A stretch of DNA of 64,000 nucleotides from positions 2,232,001 to 2,296,000 of the forward strand of contig NW_026515544.1 in assembly GCF_014898815.1 (NCBI RefSeq). Reading direction: 5' to 3'. The notes beneath the pieces are model-generated. The model saw only the letters and a program-made list of their open reading frames with translations. It had not been told where the DNA came from and made no database searches. Of the stretch, positions 25,789-37,200 are shown in pieces. Source of the DNA: Panonychus citri. Taxonomy: Eukaryota; Arthropoda; Arachnida; Trombidiformes; Tetranychidae. How positions within the stretch are numbered: position 1 is the first letter of the stretch; each line of letters begins with the position of its first letter. The position numbers were made by a program, and so were the translations under genes.

Positions 25789-25807
25789 TCTTATGTTGAT
25801 TGGGTAT
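25789..25807 (-). repeat. Right terminal inverted repeat of the DNA transposon
   Basis: On the minus strand it reads ATACCCAATCAACATAAGA, differing from the left end at one position. The next bases outward are TATATC; the bases before the left end are TTTTCATG. Confidence 0.8.
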
Positions 25808-28800
25808 TATATCAACAACAAAGGAAAAGTAAACCTATCAAGTATCATTGATAAATCATCAATAGGATTTCATCATGTTCCAGTTCAACTTGATCAGAAC
25901 TTTTTTTCCCTCATCCCTTTAACATTTTCCCACCATGAACACCGAAGCTCTTGAAAATTGTATAACCATTATGAATCAATGTAATAATGATAATAATAAT
26001 AACTTATTTATTATTATCTACAATTGCAACTGATAATCAGGGTGAAAACATGAAAATGACATTATCATGTTTTCACTTATTTTGAAACATTGAATTGAGT
26101 AGATGAACTTTCAATATTATGGATCAATAATCATCTTCCTTGTTTTCTCATAATTTGATCATGAATTTATCTCTTTTATGAAGCTGAGAATCAGGGAAAA
26201 ATTAATCACAATCTGACAAGATCTGATTGTGAGATAATATTTAAACAAGAATAAAGTCAAAAGTTCTGATTAATTCTGAGCTTCTTTTATCTTCTTTTTT
26301 TCCTGATTCAATTAATGATTAATGTTGATTCTTAATTCAAACAAGATTCTTATTCACTTCATCATATTCGTGATGATGACCATCTTCATCTCTCTCATCT
26401 TCCTCTAGATTTCTCATAAGTAACAAACTTGTGACAAACTTTTCTGTCAAGATTATATGATGAGTGTCCAGTAGCTATTATTAAGATGTCCACTTTGTCC
26501 AACCTCTCATATGTAACCAAAAGTTCAGTCTTTAAGAATCCATGGAATGTTATTCTGATTCATTAGCTGATGATGACCATTGAATTCTTGGTCATTGGTT
26601 AGTTACTATTATTGTTTCCAATTCTCTCACAACTGACAACTGATTAATTATCTTATCTTTTTCTCTGCTCGTTTTTATATTAATTGAATGAAAGATAATC
26701 AATAAAATCAGCAGAAAACAATATGCAACACCTAACCAATGATAATCAATAATCGGGAATCTTTTTTATCAAACAACCAAGATAATCATAAACTTTTAAT
26801 CAAAGATCATCAATTGTGATCATCAAACTAGTTGGGATTATTTTTTTATTTCTTCATCAATTCTCTGTGCAATTAAATCAAGGGAGTGACATGGTGATTG
26901 GAAAAGATGAGCAGAATTGGAGCTTGGAACTTTGAAAAGAAGAAGAAAAAAGTTTCAATATGTTGCAATTTTATTGGAATCTGAGGATTGATTGGAAAAA
27001 AAAAGAAAATATTAAAATAGATTTTCCAATATTATTGTGATTCCAAAAGCTTCAAATATCTTCTCGTTTCTCCATGTTACTATACCATGAATAGTGTTTA
27101 TTATATATACGAGGAAAAGTTCAGTTTACTTAGAAAATTTCATCACTGATATAATCTGATTTCCAGGGTGGAAAAAAAAGAAGAATGAAAAAATGGTTTT
27201 CTTTTCTTCTTTTTCTATTTTCCTATTTTCCACCTTTTTCATTACGATTAAAATTCCGGATTCTCATATCATGTTGGTGTTGACAATGAACATGATGATT
27301 AGATGTGGACAATTGTTGTGTCCAGTTTGAGAGGAGCAGCAATGGATAAAGAAGAAGTGAAAAAAGTTCTGATTTCAGCAGAAAAAAAAAGAGTTATATT
27401 ATTAACCCACCGAGCTTAAGGTGAGATATTTTTTTTTATTCCAACATTTCCCTCAACTCGTGGGTATTAAGATTATCACATTCAAGCCTTGCGGATATAG
27501 ATGATGATTAAGGTGATATGAACTTGATGATAAGTCCTCTGTGTATTTAAGGTTATTAAATTCACAGAATTTAAGATTGATTATTATTTTGTTTATCTTT
27601 TTTCCTCCGATTCCTTTTTTCACCTCTATTTCTGCTTACTTTTCAATCTTTGGGTTAAATTAATACCCTCAGGGGATTTATACCAAAAGGGTGGAAAGTT
27701 GTTGTTGGGTAAAAATCCCATTTGCTGAGCGATTAAAGTTTATCATTTTCATAGAGTTTAATTGTTGTATTCCCATGACTTTAAATCAGTTATCATCAAC
27801 TTTCCATTGATTTCATGATATAATCATTGTTATCTCTCAGTTTTCTTGATTGATTACTGAGTTAATTAGTGTTATCACTTAAGGCGATAAAATTAATAGA
27901 TATCATTGGAAAAGTTTTTTTCCTTCTCGAACTCGAACTCGAATTACAAACTTTCAGAACTTTTTTTCCCTTTCTCTCTTTCAATTTCGATGCTTTTTTT
28001 CAATATTATCCTTGTATTCACTTAATCAGAGTAATTTAATTTAATTGTTTGGATTGAACTGTTTCCATGTACAACGAACGGAAAAGTAAATTACTAAGTG
28101 ACACAATCTAATTGAACAATCAAACAATCAATCTGAATGATCAAGTATAAAAGTTAACCCATTAAATTCAATTGTTTGATTAACTTTTCAACAGAAACAA
28201 TTTAAATTGTTATTATCATGAGTTGACAACAAAACAAAAGAGTAAAAAAAATGAATTGATTGATTTGGAAACAATTTAATACTTGACTTTCTGTATAGTA
28301 TATACAAAGATTATAATAAATTTCCAAATGTTCATGATAATATCACCATGAAGTTAGAAAAACTTTTTGTTTTCACTCTTTGAGTTTGTTTTACCCTCAA
28401 GGTAAAAGTTGTATGTTGTTGTTTATTGTTTGGTGAACAGTAACATTTAATTTACTCTTTGACATATTATTATATTGGAACTTAAATTAAATCCACCTTC
28501 ATGGTCCACCCTTTATTCTGTATAATACTCATGGTGAAATCGATGAAACATCTTGAGGGTACATGGGAATGAAAAAAAAATCGACCAGAGATCAGAAAAT
28601 AATAACAAGAGACAAAAATTTTTTTTTCTTCGTTTTCTTTTTCCTTTTGTCCAATTGGTCATTTCCATAGGCTACTAATTCTTGACCATTGGAGATGAAA
28701 TTTCCGATAGAAAGTTCTGAGTCTTTCATGGTTCTAATTGAGGGTCTCGATTTTTTCTTCCCTTCCCTGTCCATCTTCATGTTATCGTTTCTGCTTCCAG

Positions 28801-31800
28801 GCGAAATAATTAGTTAATCATTTATCGTAATTGGATTAAGAACATAAAACAAAGGGTGTGGCATTTACCTGAGATATTGATTCAGTTAATGGTGAACTTT
28901 TCATTCATCATGATAACAAGTTTTCAACATTTATTCAACCAATTGATTTCCTGTTAACCTTTCAAATTTCTGGTCTACAATTAAGTTAATCAATTAATAT
29001 CATTATCTTTATTATTATTGATTGGGTTTGATAATTTTCCTCTTGATTTGATTTACCCTCAACTCTTTGGTTAATTTAACAATTTAAACTCCTAATCAAG
29101 TTTGTCTTTTTTTTTGTTTCATTGTAATCAACTTGATACACAACCTGATTACTAATTTATCATTGATCATCATCATCATTACAATTCAGTGAACAATCAA
29201 ATTAAAGTTGATCATCTTGAAAATCAACTTGATTATCATGTTGACAAGACAATCAGTTGATTATCATGAAGCAGAAAAAATTTGACACTTTTTTGTTTTT
29301 ACCATGAAAAAAAACTCGTAATCAAAATGTTAATCAATTCGATGGTTGATCAATTGATTATCGATGATTAATAGTAATTCATGTTTATCATGAATTAACT
29401 TGTGTAATCAATTATTAGCTGGTAATTGTTATTCAATGAAACCCTAATCAATGATAAATCAACTAAATGGATATTTCAATGAGCTTAATCATAAATCAAA
29501 TTGACAGTTAATCAGATGATAATTAAGTTAATTTGCTCTCCAAATGAATGAAATGAAATCTGAGAAAACAAGAAATTTTGATTCCATGAATTTTTCTGTC
29601 AGAACTTTTCTGTTTCTATCGATATTGCAATGAAAATTTTCTTCTTCTTAAAGATGAACTTATTTTCACATGGTAAAAGTTCATAAATTTTCAACCTGAG
29701 GGCTAGAAAACTGATTCCAACTGATTCATTTTCCATCCCAAATGATTTAACAATCAATACAAAATCAGTTGATCACTGATATTAATCTGATTATGATTCT
29801 ATTATCATGTCAAAGATTACAATCAGAATCATGATCAGAATTTTTCTTCAACCTTTAAGGTGTAATTTTCCACCCTCATGATATTATACCAGGAAAATGT
29901 TCACCAAATGAACATAATTAACATTGGAATTGAAACAAAATTAATATTCAATATGGTAATTAGCTAATTAATATATTGTTTCTCCTTCCATAGTGATTGA
30001 TATTTTTGTAAAATTTGTTCAATTTGAAACTAAATTAACCCGATTAACTTGACAAGAATCAATTACCTTACGATCTGATTAGTTTATCTGCTTTTGCAAT
30101 TATTTTCAAACTATTTTAATTCAACTGGATTATAATCAATTAATAACCTGAATTATGAACATCATGAACTTGCAGAGGCGAATGATATTCATCCTGAACT
30201 TTTATCATGAATTTTGCATAAGATTTTAATGATACACCATGAGTTTAGCATTTTTGTTTCATCTATTACTCGATAGTAATGACAGTTAGATTAAAAATAA
30301 AATCGAATATTTCGAATTTCAAATTTCGAATTTTTTTCCACCCCAAGTTCTAAATATTATCTAATTTCATGGTGTTATCAAGAATTTTGATTGATTATGA
30401 ATTCATTTTCTACTTATATTGTTTTCTATTAATAGTTAAACTGAATATTCTGATTTTTTCTTTTATTTTCATCTTTTTTTCATTTCGTGATTTTAGAACT
30501 TTTTTATTCTCTTGTTTTCAGAAATTTATCTGATTGCCATTGGAATTCATGGAACTTTCTTTAATGATTCTTTTCTAACTATGAGGATTGTTGTTCTATC
30601 ATTATCATGGAATAAGATTAATCGTTAAATTTTCTGTGAAGAATAAAAAAATTCATCAATAACCGACTCAAAGTTTGTTTTCGAGAAGAAGACGATAAAA
30701 AAATTCTGCAGAACTTTTTTTTCTCTTTTTCTCTGATAATCTTTACCACTCTCCCCATGTTTACCTGTGATGATTTTGCTACCTGATTTCCTATGAGTAA
30801 TAAACCATAATGGTTGAAAATGATTGATTCCATGTTGAGAGAGAGAGAGAGAGAGAATAAAAAATTTTATCATTACCAGAGTCTCACCATGACCACCAAG
30901 AGTATAACGAAACAAATGACAGATAAAAAGTTCTCAGCATGAAGATAATCTAACTAACCCCCCTGCCCGATTCATTAGTAATCACCAGCCCTCTTGTTGT
31001 ACTTAATTCACTCACTATCTCATCATGAAGTTCAGAATGTTGCTCATTTTCAGGTTAATTGAATCATGAAAAGTCGATCTTTTTTCTCAATGATGAAAAT
31101 TTCATAACTCGTAATCATTGAACTTTTGAGGGTTGGAATTCACGAGATTCCAGCTTAATTTGATCATAAATGATTCATCAAGTCGAGCAGAACTTGTTTC
31201 AATTTCATGATCAATTCCATCATGAAATTTAGCAGAAAAAGTATCTTGTCCCATTTTCTTTCGCAATCATATGATCAATAATTTCATTTCAACTCACCTT
31301 TAGGGTAGAAAAGAGAGAGAGAGACAGTTCTGAGGAATCGGATTTTATCATGAAAGAGGAAAAGATAATAAAACAAAAGGACAGTATCATGATGATCCAT
31401 GAATCAAGATTGGGTGGATTCAGATTATAAGTTGTTCAGTGACGGGGAAAAAACTATATGGAAAAAGAAAATATTGTTTTCTTATAATCTCAGAACTTTT
31501 TTTCTTCTTTTCTCAAGTATCATCATCATGCACCTCATGGTAGAGTTATTTAGACTTTGCCAGAATTTCTGATGAAACTGAATCCTCAATAACAAGGGAA
31601 CAACAACAATTTTCATCAATATCATGTAACGATATCATGATCATATCGAATCAATATAAATAACATTGAACATACAATAGCAACAATTGTCAATGATTCT
31701 GATCACATGAAGGAAAATCTTGGACACATGAGAAGAGAGGAGAATAAAAGTTCTGAATGATCTGAATCAATATGTTCTATTTGACAATAACCATCATGGT

Positions 31801-31914
31801 CACACGTTAATGATAACTCATAGAATTAGATTTCTCTTAATCTTCAACAGTAATTTTCAATTGGATCGAAATGAATTTTTTCAATATCATACATTTGGTC
31901 CATTGATTCCGATT
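25808..31914. other. Non-coding region between the two mobile elements
   Basis: About 6.1 kb with no convincing gene. It contains many copies of a CAGAACTTTTTTT-like word in both orientations (for example near 25894, 27356, 27955, 30713 and 31489), TCATGA-type palindromic words and a GA run at 30837-30857. Short frames at 28592-28780 and 30618-30915 are low in complexity and unsupported. Confidence 0.55.
30837..30857. repeat. (GA)n microsatellite
   Basis: About ten GA dinucleotides in a row within non-coding sequence. Confidence 0.9.
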
Positions 31915-31919
31915 CTCAT

Positions 31920-32291
31920 TGTAAGGGTATTAGCCATCACACTTTGTAATATATTAACTTTCCCTCATTATCTTATCTACCACGTGTCTATTGTTAAATC
32001 ACCTTCAATGTTAACCCTCAATTAAGATATAAATAGCCACTCAATTGTCCTTCAAGTCAGTTGTTAAGTTGTTAATCAATCTTTAATTACTCTCTCTACA
32101 TTTTCTAAAGTTGTTCAACCTCTGTTAACCTCTATTTTTCCCCCACCTTAATTCACTAATTACCGTTTAATTACTAACCTCAACAAAACAATTTAAATAA
32201 AGTGTTAAGTAAAAGTAAAACCTTCACCTTAGTATTAGTTTCCTCTCGGGATCCCTTAGTATGGGTTGCTTGCTTGCAAATATACTTATCA
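31920..32291 (+). repeat. 5' LTR (372 bp, complete)
   Basis: Starts TG and ends CA, and is preceded by target duplication CTCAT. It contains the TATA box at 32028 and an AATAAA at 32196-32201. Its last 214 bases (32078-32291) recur identically at 40123-40336. The first 158 bases have no counterpart downstream. Confidence 0.9.
32028..32062 (+). promoter_or_regulatory. Probable LTR core promoter
   Basis: TATAAATA at 32028-32035 is followed about 30 bases later by TCAGTT (32057-32062), an arthropod-type initiator. Transcription would start near 32059, placing the U3/R border there. Inferred from motifs and spacing. Confidence 0.6.
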
Positions 32292-32294
32292 AAT

Positions 32295-32307
32295 TGGTGG
32301 AGATGCC
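32295..32307 (+). other. Primer-binding site, tRNA-Ala type
   Basis: TGGTGGAGATGCC begins three bases after the 5' LTR. It is complementary to a tRNA 3' end of the form GGCATCTCCACCA, which is what I know of insect tRNA-Ala acceptor ends. Complementarity stops after 13 bases. Confidence 0.65.
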
Positions 32308-32437
32308 TCTGCTGATCTAAAGTGAAAGTTTCTCTTCATTTAGGCCTACAAGAATCTTCAAAGAAACACCTATAAGTGAGCTTCGGTTTACCCAAAAAGC
32401 TCAACTTCTGTTTCCGATTCCGACACTTTTAAGGTCT

Positions 32438-32481
32438 GTTGTGTTAGAGGGAACAAGGTCCTTGTTCCCCTAACACTCAAC
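32438..32481 (+). repeat. GGTCC-centred hairpin in the leader
   Basis: Centre at 32459. The inner stem GGGAACAAGG/CCTTGTTCCC continues outward to GTGTTAG/CTAACAC with small bulges. It lies upstream of the gag start. Confidence 0.8.
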
Positions 32482-32565
32482 CTTCAATTGTTTTCGGGTG
32501 GTAACACCTATAACTGTGTAAAGTGAATAGTGAAAAGTGGGATAAAAATATCCAAAAGGTTCATC

Positions 32566-34245
32566 ATGTTTAGTGAAAACAACTACAGAAAATCACCAAC
32601 AACTCATCCAAAATCATCAAAAGAAAACATCACCAGAAATGAACTGATTGGCATTGCCATAGAGTGGGGTATAAATAACCCAACACAAAAGTCCGATGAT
32701 AAACTGCAAAGGGAAATCTGGGAAGCCCAGGTTATCCAGAAAATGTTTGAATTAGATGGAGAAGAAATTTCTCCTGAATTTGGAATCGACTCTAAACGAG
32801 AGTTTCCAGTGAAATGGATGGACGGGATCGAGTTAAGGAAAATTGGCCTTGATTTCGAGTCGCTCCTAACCCTCATCAGAAATAAAATTTACCAAATTGA
32901 GCGTTTTAAAGCGTATACCAAGAAACAGATCGAAGAGGATCTGGATCTTCCCCCTACAGTAGCCACATTGTTGGCCAATAAATATTCAGCGATGGAATCA
33001 ACCATGCTGAATAATCTAGAGAGACTCAACCTTCAAGAAAAAGAAAAGGTAATGAGTTTCGCCCAACAACAAGCCCTTAAACGAATCGATAGGAAACGAT
33101 GGCCGAACAAAGAGAAGCAATCGTTTACCGATTTTATCAAGTCCTTGGAGTGGGATCTAAGGACCTTAGACCCCTCCAAGGGCTCGTGGATAGAGCACAC
33201 GACCGTGCTTCTTGAAAATGAGGCAAGAGAATTTGCCGAACAATTAAATTCATCTTCACCCTTCATTCAATATGACGAGTGGAAGGAAAAATTAATCAAT
33301 TCAACAATCACATCGAGTGAAAAAGCTGATGCGATCTACAACACCGTACAGAAAAGGTATGATACACGTTACGATCCGAGAGATCACTTCCGAAAAATTG
33401 AAACTTCCCTGAAAATTGTATATCCTGAGGCCTCAAGTAAAACCTTAGCCCTCTTAATGTTATCTTCTTTACCCTATTATCTTCAAAATGAAATAATTCC
33501 CGAGATTATCAATCTCGATATTGAAACAATTAAGGCCAAAGTGATTGGTCATTGGCAAAGAAATAAAGCCAAAATGGAAAGTAAAAGGTTACGACCCTCA
33601 CAAGGTCAAGAAAATTCAAATTCAGGTTGGAGGTCAAATGGTAAATCACCTTCACCCTCACCTTCATCATCTAATCCAAAACCCAAATGTAATCACTGCA
33701 AGTCCTCAACTCATTCTGAAGAAGATTGTTGGACCAAATATCCCGATAAAAGACCAAAAAGAGATCAACAAAATTCTGTCGCTAACAAGGCTAACAACGT
33801 GGAAGTTGAAGAGCAACTTAGTGATGGTAGCGTTAATACAACGCGATTAATAGCTAATAAAAATAAAAATGGTTCCTCGGAAAAAGTCCGTCATCCAATG
33901 ATCACCTTTAAAATTAATAACATCCAAATTGAGGGAATGTTTGATACCGGAGCTTGTACCTCCCTGATAAGCAAGGACCTTGCCGTCAGGTTGGACTTGC
34001 TCGCGTATCCCTACAACCTCAAGTTCCAGTCTGCTAATCAGAATATTATCAACTGTAATTGGTTTGTTCCGTTAAAGGTTTACAATGGAGATGAACCTAA
34101 GCTTTTAACCGCCTATGTAATAGATGGTCTATCGAACGATATTTTACTTGGTGAGAACATCATCAAGGCGACACATTTGGTAATTGTCGCAAATGGTTTA
34201 AATAAGCCTTATTCATTGAGACATGGTAGTCTCGATAAAGCATAA
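32566..34245 (+). CDS. Retrotransposon Gag with C-terminal protease
   Basis: The first ATG of the frame is at 32566 (MFSENNYRKS), giving 559 residues to TAA at 34243-34245. The first two thirds form the capsid-like region. A CCHC zinc knuckle, C-x2-C-x4-H-x4-C (CNHCKSSTHSEEDC), starts at residue 375 and would bind the genomic RNA. An aspartic protease follows, with the catalytic FDTGA (Asp460) and downstream LLGENII. A Lys/Arg/Ser/Pro-rich linker precedes the knuckle. The frame is intact, with no breaks. Two GGACC-centred hairpins lie inside it in frame (33143-33181 and 33963-33990). Pol is in the same reading phase but separated by two stops. Confidence 0.92.
   Translation: MFSENNYRKSPTTHPKSSKENITRNELIGIAIEWGINNPTQKSDDKLQREIWEAQVIQKMFELDGEEISPEFGIDSKREFPVKWMDGIELRKIGLDFESLLTLIRNKIYQIERFKAYTKKQIEEDLDLPPTVATLLANKYSAMESTMLNNLERLNLQEKEKVMSFAQQQALKRIDRKRWPNKEKQSFTDFIKSLEWDLRTLDPSKGSWIEHTTVLLENEAREFAEQLNSSSPFIQYDEWKEKLINSTITSSEKADAIYNTVQKRYDTRYDPRDHFRKIETSLKIVYPEASSKTLALLMLSSLPYYLQNEIIPEIINLDIETIKAKVIGHWQRNKAKMESKRLRPSQGQENSNSGWRSNGKSPSPSPSSSNPKPKCNHCKSSTHSEEDCWTKYPDKRPKRDQQNSVANKANNVEVEEQLSDGSVNTTRLIANKNKNGSSEKVRHPMITFKINNIQIEGMFDTGACTSLISKDLAVRLDLLAYPYNLKFQSANQNIINCNWFVPLKVYNGDEPKLLTAYVIDGLSNDILLGENIIKATHLVIVANGLNKPYSLRHGSLDKA
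33143..33181 (+). repeat. GGACC-centred hairpin within gag
   Basis: Centre at 33163. Outer arms CCTTGGAG/CTCCAAGG and inner arms TCTAAGG/CCTTAGA pair perfectly, with a small internal asymmetry between them. It lies in coding sequence without disturbing the frame. Confidence 0.8.
33963..33990 (+). repeat. GGACC-centred hairpin within the protease
   Basis: Centre at 33977. Arms CCTGA/TCAGG and GCAAGG/CCTTGC pair around unequal short internal loops, just after the catalytic DTG codons. Confidence 0.7.
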
Positions 34246-34257
34246 ATTGAAAATTGA

Positions 34258-37200
34258 AATTCTAATTTAAATGAAATCAATTGCTACTTCAAACGTGGTA
34301 ACACCAATTATGATCTGAGTAAATTGGTGAGGTTGGGTCAAAAGGACCTTTGGACCCGACCTCAAACTCATTCACCAGATCAATCATCATCTCATTCAAC
34401 AACAAATTATTCACAAGTTCATCAACAGAGTGATAGTGAAAATAAACTTAATGATCATCAATCGATAAGTGAAAAAGTTAATCATTCAATCAATCAACAA
34501 TCAAAAGTTAAACTGTTACAAATTAACACATTACGTGTTAATTACATCAACTTCTTTCGTGAACATTACGAAGAAGATTCACCTTTACTCATCAATCGCA
34601 TCGAAGAGTTTCAAGATACAGTGATTGACCTTCCTGAAACAATTAACAATCTCGATCAAAGATTGTATCAACAAATTAATAAAGAGCTTAGCCAAGCTGA
34701 AAAACAACAAATTCATCAAGTCTTGTTAGAGGAAAAAGGATCTTTTTCCTCAAACAAGTTCGACCTCGGTTGTGTTCCGGCCGAATTCACCAAATTTAAA
34801 ATCGACATTGGTACAAATGCGATTCCTAAATGTCGACCCTTTCGTTCTAGTGAAAAGATGAGGAACGAAATGAGGAAAATAATCAACGAATTTAAAGAGC
34901 ATGGAATTGTCGAAGACTCGGATGTTGGGGGTGGAGCCCCAGCGTTTGTAGTTCCTAAACCTAATGGTACCTGGCGAATGGTAACCTCGTACATTCAACT
35001 CAACAAACTAATTGCTAAAAGAAAATTCCCCATGCCCAATATCGATGACGCTATTAATCAGCTCAAAGGTAACAAATACTTCACTACATTAGATCTTGCT
35101 CAAGGCTATTATCAATTAGAGATTCCCGAAGAGGAAAGAGACAAAACAAGTTTCGTGACCGAAGATGGTTGCTACCGTTACAAGCGACTACCTATGGGTC
35201 TGGCCGATGCACCTTCTTACTTTCAAGAGGTCATCAACAAAGTTCTTGGAGAACTTAAATACACTTGCTGCTTTGGTTATTTCGATGACATTGTCATCTA
35301 TGGTAAATCTATTGATCAACTCTGTGACAATATGAAAAAGGTCATAGGAGCTTTAAAAATTTTTGGTTTTAAAAATCGTATCGAAAAGCTTCAAGCTGGA
35401 GCAACGGAAATTGTCTGTTTAGGCCATTTGGTCTCTGGTAAGACAATCAAACCTGATCCTAAGAAGATCGAGAGGATCAAGGCCCTTGATCCTCCGACTT
35501 CTCAAAATCAAGTGAGATCGCACCTTGGTTTATTTAATTACTTTTCTCGTTTCATTGAAAATTATGCTAAAATTGCTGCACCTCTACAAGAATTAGTCAA
35601 AAATAAGTACAAAGTCCTTCCGTTTGCAGTGAAAGGCGAACATTTAGAGAGCTGGATAAAGCTCAAAGAATCGTTAACAGAAAAATGTCTTCTAACTCAT
35701 TTCTATCCTGAAAGAGAAACCGCAGTGCTTGTCGACGCTTCTGCTGTTGCAATTGGTGGTATATTAACCCAAAAAGACGAAGATGGAATATGGAACCCTG
35801 TTTACTTCTTCGGTTGTAAATTACAAAAATACATGTATAAATGGCATACGACTGAGAAAGAATGTGCTGCCGTCGTTCATGCTTGCAGAAAGTTCGCTCA
35901 TTACCTGCGACACAAGAAATTCATCGTAAAAACTGATCATCACGCGTTATGTGAATTAAAGAAAACACAATTCAAAGTTCCAAGGATCATGAGATGGCAA
36001 CATGATCTCTCAGAATTCGATTTTGAGATTCAATATCTGAAGGGAGAAAATCACCCTGCAGATTGTTTCTCTCGTTCAAATGAATGGGCTCATCGTCAAA
36101 AAGGTGAAATGGCAGATGACCATTTTGATCGATATTTAAACTACGTTAATTGTAATAAAGACGATGTCTTAATCGAAGATATGGATCTTCTCGAGGAGAT
36201 GAGGATCATCGAGGACGAGACCCAAAAGGTCCTTTTAGGTCTCGTCCAAGAGTTCGACTACCTCGACTTTCAACAACGTCGTAATCTCATCGCAGCATTA
36301 AAACAACCAAAAATTAATCAATCAACTGAGTCCGAGTTAAAAAGAGAACAAGAAAAAGATTCAAGAGTTAAACTAATTAAAAATGAATTAGATTTAGGAC
36401 GAATGAAAAAGGAATATGAATATCGAGAAGGTATTCTATTCAGATTGCGAAAGGATGGATCTTCACGATTCTATCTTCCCGATTCTCTAATCGACCCTGT
36501 GTTTCATCAGTATCATGAAGCAATCGAAGCTGGTCATTTCGGTGTGAAACCGACTCTACAAAAAATCGAACAAGATTTCTGGTTCCCTGAGATGAAAAAG
36601 ATCATCGAACAGAAAGTCGCCGCTTGTGAAAAATGTCAAATCTTTAAACCAAAGACGTTTAAAGAAGGTAAATGTAAAGGTATGAAAGTCGCTGACTTTC
36701 CAATGGAACGAATCCAAATCGACATGATTGGACCGTTCACCGCATCAACAACTGGTAATACCGTAGTATTGGTCGCTGCGGATACTCTCACAAGATATGG
36801 AATGGCAAAACCTTTTAAAAAGGGAAATAGTAAGGACGTTATAAACTTTCTTGAATCAATAATCAATCAATTTGGAAGAATGAAAATTCTCCAATCAGAT
36901 AATGGTAAAATTTTCACCTCAATAGAAATTAAGAGATTCGCTGAACTCAACCAAATCAAATTAATCAATTCTAGTCCTTATCATCCACAAACTAATGGGT
37001 TGGTGGAAAGGTTAAATCGAGAGATTAAAACCCGAATGGGAATGTACACTGAACGAGCATATGAATGGGATGCTCATCTACAAACTCTCATGTTCAGCTA
37101 CAACAACTCAATTAAAAACGATATTGGAAAGTCACCTTTCCAACTCCTTTTCAATTACGAACCTCGATCAATCATCCATAACAAATTTCAAATCACCCCC

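Larger units (their letters stand above)
16440..25807. mobile_element. DNA transposon, about 9.4 kb, tnp2/EnSpm-like, with BEN-like accessory genes
   Basis: Imperfect 19-bp inverted repeats (18 of 19 positions match) sit at both ends and enclose every gene in this block: a plus-strand transposase (21788-24264), two related minus-strand genes (16814-18545 and 18896-21343) and a small plus-strand gene (24618-25191). The short word GATTC/GAATC is conspicuously frequent throughout, including in the subterminal regions, where GACTC/GAGTC variants also occur. The flanks allow a 2-bp target duplication (TA or AT, depending on where the palindromic ATACCC...GGGTAT end is cut). The transposase family is clear to me from its motifs. 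The assignment of all four genes to one element is an inference from the terminal repeats and the shared base composition. Confidence 0.75.

Noticed and set aside
32295..32312. Primer-binding site for initiator tRNA-Met
   Set aside because: The sequence TGGTGGAGATGCC does not match the TGGTAGCAGAG type expected for initiator tRNA and fits a tRNA-Ala 3' end better.
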